Origin: Paraphoma chrysanthemicola
Lineage: Eukaryota; Ascomycota; Dothideomycetes; Pleosporales; Phaeosphaeriaceae
Direction of reading: 5' to 3'
NCBI GenBank assembly: GCA_020744225.1
Contig: JAGMWG010000014.1
Location: 496,001-560,000, forward strand
Length of the DNA: 64,000 bases
The position numbers and the translations under genes were made by a program. Below the pieces are notes generated by a model. It was not told the DNA's origin, searched no databases, and saw only the letters and a program-made list of their open reading frames with translations. Below, one piece after another: positions 59,985 to 64,000 of this stretch (its first letter is position 1; every line of letters starts with the position of its first letter).

Positions 59985-61913
59985 ATGGAGCACATACGGC
60001 GACATGAGGGCCATACCGAAGTTAAAACCGACCAGTACTGGGCATTTGGATACTATTTTGAAACGCTTGATGACAAGCAGAAGCACCAGCGACGCGAGTA
60101 TCTGGACTGGTACGGCTTTGTTGCGCAATGGTCGGTCTTGGTAATCTTCGCGCTGTTCCAGATATCGTTCTTCGTTAGCTGGATGTTGCAAAGTGGACTG
60201 AAGTATGAGCGACCAAAGTCACCATCATTCACAAAAGGACCCGATGGAAAGCTTGGATGGCTTAGAAAATTGCGAAGTACTGCTACCAAGATAAAATGGT
60301 GGTTGAGTAAGGATGTAGTTCGAGGGTGGAGCTGGGGCACAAGAGCAGAGTGGATCGGCGCAAGCGTTTGGACGATGTGGTTGCTCTACCTCTGCATTGC
60401 GAAGACTGGCAACGGTAAGCAACACACTCTGCCTGACAGCGACCTGCTAACCATGCCAGACTATCTACACCTAACAAAGCGCTTCGGCCAAGTCGGCGCA
60501 TCACAGCTTCCAGTCCACTATCTCCTGGCTATGCGTGCACCTTATTCCCCAGTTCAATGGCTGACTCGATGCTCTCACGAGCAGCTGAAAGCATCGCACC
60601 AGATCCTCGGTCGCATCGTATTTTCCCTTTTACTGTTGCATGCCGCATTCTACTTCAATTTTTTCGTTCTTTCTGGCTTCCTCGCAAAACGCATCAAAGA
60701 CTGGGACGTCATCTGGGGGATCGTCTGTATCATCCTCTTCTCAACCATCAGCACAACAGCGCTAGCTTTCATTCGAAGGCGTAACTACCGCGTGTTCTAC
60801 GTCTCACATATCGCCATCGCCAACTTTATCATCCTACCCATGTGGCTACATGTGTCGCACATTCGCATATTCATCTACCAAGTCATCTTAGTCGAAGCAC
60901 TCCATCTCGTGCTACGCGCATTACGATTGAAGCTGTATCAAGGCACTATCAGGCTTCTGCCCGGGACCAATTTGATACAGATCCGCATTCCACTACCGGC
61001 AAAAAGCTCAGCATTGACTTGGAAGCCTGGGCAGCATGTCTACCTCAACAGACCATGGGGAAAAGCAACAGCCCCGACATTTTATCAACAGTGGTTGATG
61101 ACGAACAAGACGAATCCTTTCACTATCGCATCCATACCTTCTAAGGACAAGGAGCTTCTCCTTGTTGCAAGGACGTTGAAAGGCAATACGAAATACCTTG
61201 CAGATCTAGCGCGCTCATTGGCGCAGGGCGGGAGTGGTTTGCCAATGCTCCCGACTGCCAGCGGAGATATTCCAATTCTGCCAATCGCTCTCGAGGGCCC
61301 GTATGGCGCATCAACACGACTACCAGACCTATCGGACTATGATAAAGTGCTTTTGGTAGCTGGTGGCGTTGGTGCAACGTTCATCATGCCAATCTTTCGG
61401 AGCATTGTGGACCTCCACGACCCAACACCTGCAGGTACGCAGATTCGATGCATTTGGGCCGTGCAGAAACTCGCCGAGACGCAATGGGCGTTCCCAGATG
61501 CTGCTACCCACGAAGAAGAACACAATGGTGTAGCCAACGGCGCTGGCTTGTTACACGGCCCAAGCGCTGTCGAGGTGTACGTCACACGACCTTCGGGACC
61601 GAGCCTGCAGGCGGACCAGTCCGTCTTCGCTGTGGATGATGATGATGAGGAAGGTGAGGCCATCGAGATGGCAGAGAACGAGCAATTGTTGAGCATGGAG
61701 GAGCAGATGGACAAGCCAAGAAAGGGCATGGTTATCAAGAGCGGCCGTCCCAGGCTTGACGCAGTTGTGAATGAAGTGTTTAGCAAAGGCATGAAGACTG
61801 CAGTCATCTGTTGTGGACCACAACGATTGACAGAGGATCTGAAGAAGCATGTCGAAGTATGGGTAAAGAAGGGTCATGATGTGTTGTGGTATGATGAGAC
61901 ATTTGGTTGGTAG
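59985..61913 (+). CDS. Ferric-chelate reductase (FRE-type flavocytochrome)
   Basis: Two exons, 59985-60414 and 60460-61913, give 627 aa. It should reduce extracellular Fe(III) or Cu(II) with electrons from NADPH. Two bis-haem histidine pairs, each 14 apart, are present: H189/H203 in HQILGRIVFSLLLLH and H259/H273 in HIAIANFIILPMWLH. FAD and NADPH motifs include WKPGQHVYLN, NPFTIASIP, EGPYGAS, KVLLVAGGVGATFIMPIFRS and C-terminal AVICCGPQRL. The 45-nt intron (GTAAGC, GCTAACC, CCAG) is removed because the joined sequence TGN-DYLHLTKRFG matches the family; it is a stop-free multiple of three. The upstream open frame has no ATG before 59985. An acidic insert (DDDDEEGE) lies in the NADPH lobe. Confidence 0.9.
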   Translation: MEHIRRHEGHTEVKTDQYWAFGYYFETLDDKQKHQRREYLDWYGFVAQWSVLVIFALFQISFFVSWMLQSGLKYERPKSPSFTKGPDGKLGWLRKLRSTATKIKWWLSKDVVRGWSWGTRAEWIGASVWTMWLLYLCIAKTGNGKQHTLPDSDLLTMPDYLHLTKRFGQVGASQLPVHYLLAMRAPYSPVQWLTRCSHEQLKASHQILGRIVFSLLLLHAAFYFNFFVLSGFLAKRIKDWDVIWGIVCIILFSTISTTALAFIRRRNYRVFYVSHIAIANFIILPMWLHVSHIRIFIYQVILVEALHLVLRALRLKLYQGTIRLLPGTNLIQIRIPLPAKSSALTWKPGQHVYLNRPWGKATAPTFYQQWLMTNKTNPFTIASIPSKDKELLLVARTLKGNTKYLADLARSLAQGGSGLPMLPTASGDIPILPIALEGPYGASTRLPDLSDYDKVLLVAGGVGATFIMPIFRSIVDLHDPTPAGTQIRCIWAVQKLAETQWAFPDAATHEEEHNGVANGAGLLHGPSAVEVYVTRPSGPSLQADQSVFAVDDDDEEGEAIEMAENEQLLSMEEQMDKPRKGMVIKSGRPRLDAVVNEVFSKGMKTAVICCGPQRLTEDLKKHVEVWVKKGHDVLWYDETFGW

Positions 61914-63087
61914 ACTTCGTTTAGCTCGGATCGAACATGATTGTTTCGGCAATTGTGCAAATGTGGAGTGTTGATGCCGTGCACGTTGATTTACCCGCTG
62001 ACCAGGGACCTGGATGTTCTTCCCGCGCGTGCGTTCAAGCATATTCTTGAGAAGAGCAGACGGCGGATGAGGACTGTTGGCCACACCATGCACAGTACGC
62101 GTATCCTACAAGGCTGACGCTTATCAAGAGTCATTATTTTCCGTCGCGAGTCAAGTGACAGCGGCGCAGACAGGAGGCCGATCCCCAATCCTCTGCGCTC
62201 TGGCCCAGGTACCGATGGCTAGGCCGTATCTATCGGGAATGGCTCGAATGGAAGAAGCTTGTCTGCATGGTTATGCAACTGCGCAAAGGCAGCGGGTGAA
62301 CGATGCGTCTCAAGATAATCAAAATCTGACCGGATGCACCAGCATGTCGTGCTCCGACGAAGAAGGAGCGATGCTGTCGTCGTTGTACAGTGAACATATG
62401 GCGATATCGTGGCAATGCAGAAGGCCAGTATCCGTCTGTCATTAGTCTGCCAAAATTGACTTCAATGGTGCTGGCTATGTTCCGCTCCATAATCCACGGC
62501 CTCAATCCCGAATAGGCACGTCCGGGCGCATCTAAATTGTGCCAAGGAGATTCTCACAGTTCCCCGTCCACTAGGGTGGCCCCCAGCTTCGCTCGCTGGA
62601 AGAACTTCGTCGCGTCCACGATCGCGACTCTCTCGATGCACTGCAGCTACTGGGTGTTGAGCGAGCGCAGCGCGGGAACCATCGGTCGCTAACATTCATT
62701 TGTGTCTCTTTACCATAACTTTTCTTTTTAATAGGCCGCGACCCGACTTGCAGGGAACTGCTTGCTTCGCGCATGCAAACGCCCCCTCATAACCTCCACC
62801 CTGCCTCCTCACCCGCGGACCGTTCCAGCTGCTCATCCATGGCACTCAGCTCATAGCGGCCTTGCAACAACGTTTTGGTGGACCGTTGGCCTGCGACACG
62901 CCCAAGCGCGACGATTAATTCCATCATCGTCCCCTTCCGCGTTGCCCCTTCCCCGTGCTGCGAGAGACAATCCACCACATCGTCATCGCCCACCTCCACT
63001 GTCTCGCCGCAGCACACGACCCGGTGGTCTCCCTGAAAGTTGGGGACGCGTCATACACGGTCTTGCAGCCGGAGAGCAACTCGTTCT
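61914..63087. other. Intergenic region
   Basis: About 1.2 kb between two same-strand genes. The stretch after 62700 is cytosine-rich on the plus strand, like the leader of the following gene. No other feature seen. Confidence 0.5.
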
Positions 63088-64000
63088 ATGGCCACTTTTG
63101 CCTCCGCTCGCCAGCAATCAGCGCCTGCACAGCAATTGACGCCCCCGAGCAGTTCCCACGGCAGAGGAGCACTGTGGGATTACGCTGTCCCGATCACCAA
63201 CACTGTGCGTATGCTTCTCTTCCCTGATGTCATGGTGTCACATGCCGTGCTTTGCGGCTCCACGCTACTGCAGCTCCCGCTCCCGCTCTTGCGCACCATA
63301 GCGTCAACACAAGCCGACCTTCTTCCCAGAATTGAGGGCAGCACTGCTACTACGATTTGAACACTGATACTGATTATGACGCAGAGCCACACTTCTGAAC
63401 AGGACTCACACATGTCTGAATACGCCGCCTCCGCCCACCGCCAGCCGCACACCTCACAAGCCACTGGCTTCGCAAAGCCCGTACGCTCTCCTACCTGGGA
63501 CTCGCAAAAGCAGAGCTACGAGAACGACAGACTCGTGCCTGAGCGCACGCATGACCTGCACGAGAAATCGAGCGGAGATATGAGCGCCATTGGCCAGGAC
63601 CAGGACAGTGTGCTTGAGTACTACAAAAGCCACACCAACAATAAGAAGGGGCCGACTGCCGTCAAGGCGAAGCCCAAGAAGAAGCCTGTCAAGGGAAACC
63701 CAGCAGACCCCAAGTGGGCCGCAATCGAGCATGACCAGAACAACTGGATTCATCGTGACAAGCTGAAGGAGATTGAGACGCGAGAGCTCGAGGAGGCTGG
63801 CTTCATCGGGCGGTCTAGTAGATCCAACAGCCGCTCGCAGAGCGCAACTCGGCGGCCTCGAGATCGCAGGGGATCCGAGGCAGTAGACCAGAGTCAGGAT
63901 GACGACGAGCGAACTGCGGCCCGCCGCGTTGTATCCCCTATACCGGCTGAGGATGAAGATGCAGCAGAGGACTATCATGCTTATGGCGGCCCGACCGGCT
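63088..64000 (+). CDS. Uncharacterised low-complexity protein, truncated by the window end
   Basis: Exon 1 (63088-63204) starts MATFASARQQSAP and contains ALWDYAVPITNT. A 180-nt intron (donor GTGCGT, acceptor GACGCAG) joins exon 2 (63385 onward), which stays open to the last base of the window. A single-exon form starting at the ATG at 63376 is the alternative. The product is hydrophilic, rich in Ser, Arg, Lys, Gln and Asp, with a Lys/Pro block (AVKAKPKKKPVKGNP) and a helix-like WIHRDKLKEIETRELEEAGF, followed by Ser/Arg repeats. I do not recognise a named family. At least 244 codons are seen; the 3' end is outside the window. Confidence 0.65.

Noticed and set aside
63454..63978. 174-codon minus-strand frame at the right edge
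   Set aside because: The plus strand here is an open frame to the window end with better coding character and a consistent upstream exon.
1..64000. Secondary-metabolite cluster, CRISPR array, insertion sequence or transposon
   Set aside because: No polyketide synthase, peptide synthetase, terpene cyclase, transposase, reverse transcriptase, terminal repeats or CRISPR-type repeats were seen; the FSH hydrolase and Zn2Cys6 factors alone do not make a cluster.

Overview
The window reads as nuclear DNA of a filamentous ascomycete, most likely a dothideomycete. Three things point there: GT-AG introns of about 45-70 nt with CTAAC/CTGAC-like branch points and CAG/TAG/AAG acceptors, fungus-restricted families (DUF6536, Zn2Cys6 factors, FSH hydrolase, secreted GH47), and moderate GC with genes on both strands. 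The class-level placement is inference. Gene models were built by eye from phase-consistent splice sites; no transcript evidence was available.

Layout. 1-13 kb: a ferric reductase-type flavocytochrome (+), a 3.1 kb gene-poor stretch, a seven-exon DUF6536 membrane protein (-), a Cys-rich unknown (+), a Nudix hydrolase (-) and an intron-containing tRNA-Arg(ACG). 13-18.5 kb: small housekeeping genes, namely Pol III subunit RPC11 (-), a Yar1-like ankyrin protein (+), splicing factor SF3b5 (-), a coiled-coil unknown (+) and an SDR oxidoreductase (-). 19-23 kb: the most unusual locus, a C-terminally anchored membrane protein (-) diverging from a gene (+) that joins a trypsin-like domain to a Zn2Cys6 DNA-binding domain. 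24.5-28 kb: an Ark1/Prk1-type kinase (+). 28-32.5 kb: low-complexity, gene-poor DNA with a possible unknown gene and a broken coding-like remnant.

32.5-41 kb: a class III CoA-transferase (-), a Zn2Cys6 transcription factor (+) whose zinc cluster is split over three exons (one junction a GC-AG intron), and the F-box/LRR protein Grr1 (+). 41.5-54 kb: Sea4/Mios (-) diverging from EFG1 (+), a secreted GH47 mannosidase (-), gamma-adaptin of AP-1 (-) diverging from sterol O-acyltransferase (+). 54-64 kb: a DUF3074 protein (+), an FSH serine hydrolase (+), a nucleoside hydrolase with a 6-nt micro-exon (-), a second ferric reductase (+) and the 5' part of an uncharacterised gene cut by the window end.

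Most of the window is ordinary core genome: RNA synthesis and processing, ribosome assembly, TORC1 signalling, trafficking, lipid and nucleoside metabolism. It is not a biosynthetic cluster. The protease-like/Zn2Cys6 fusion with its divergent membrane partner is the best candidate for something undescribed.
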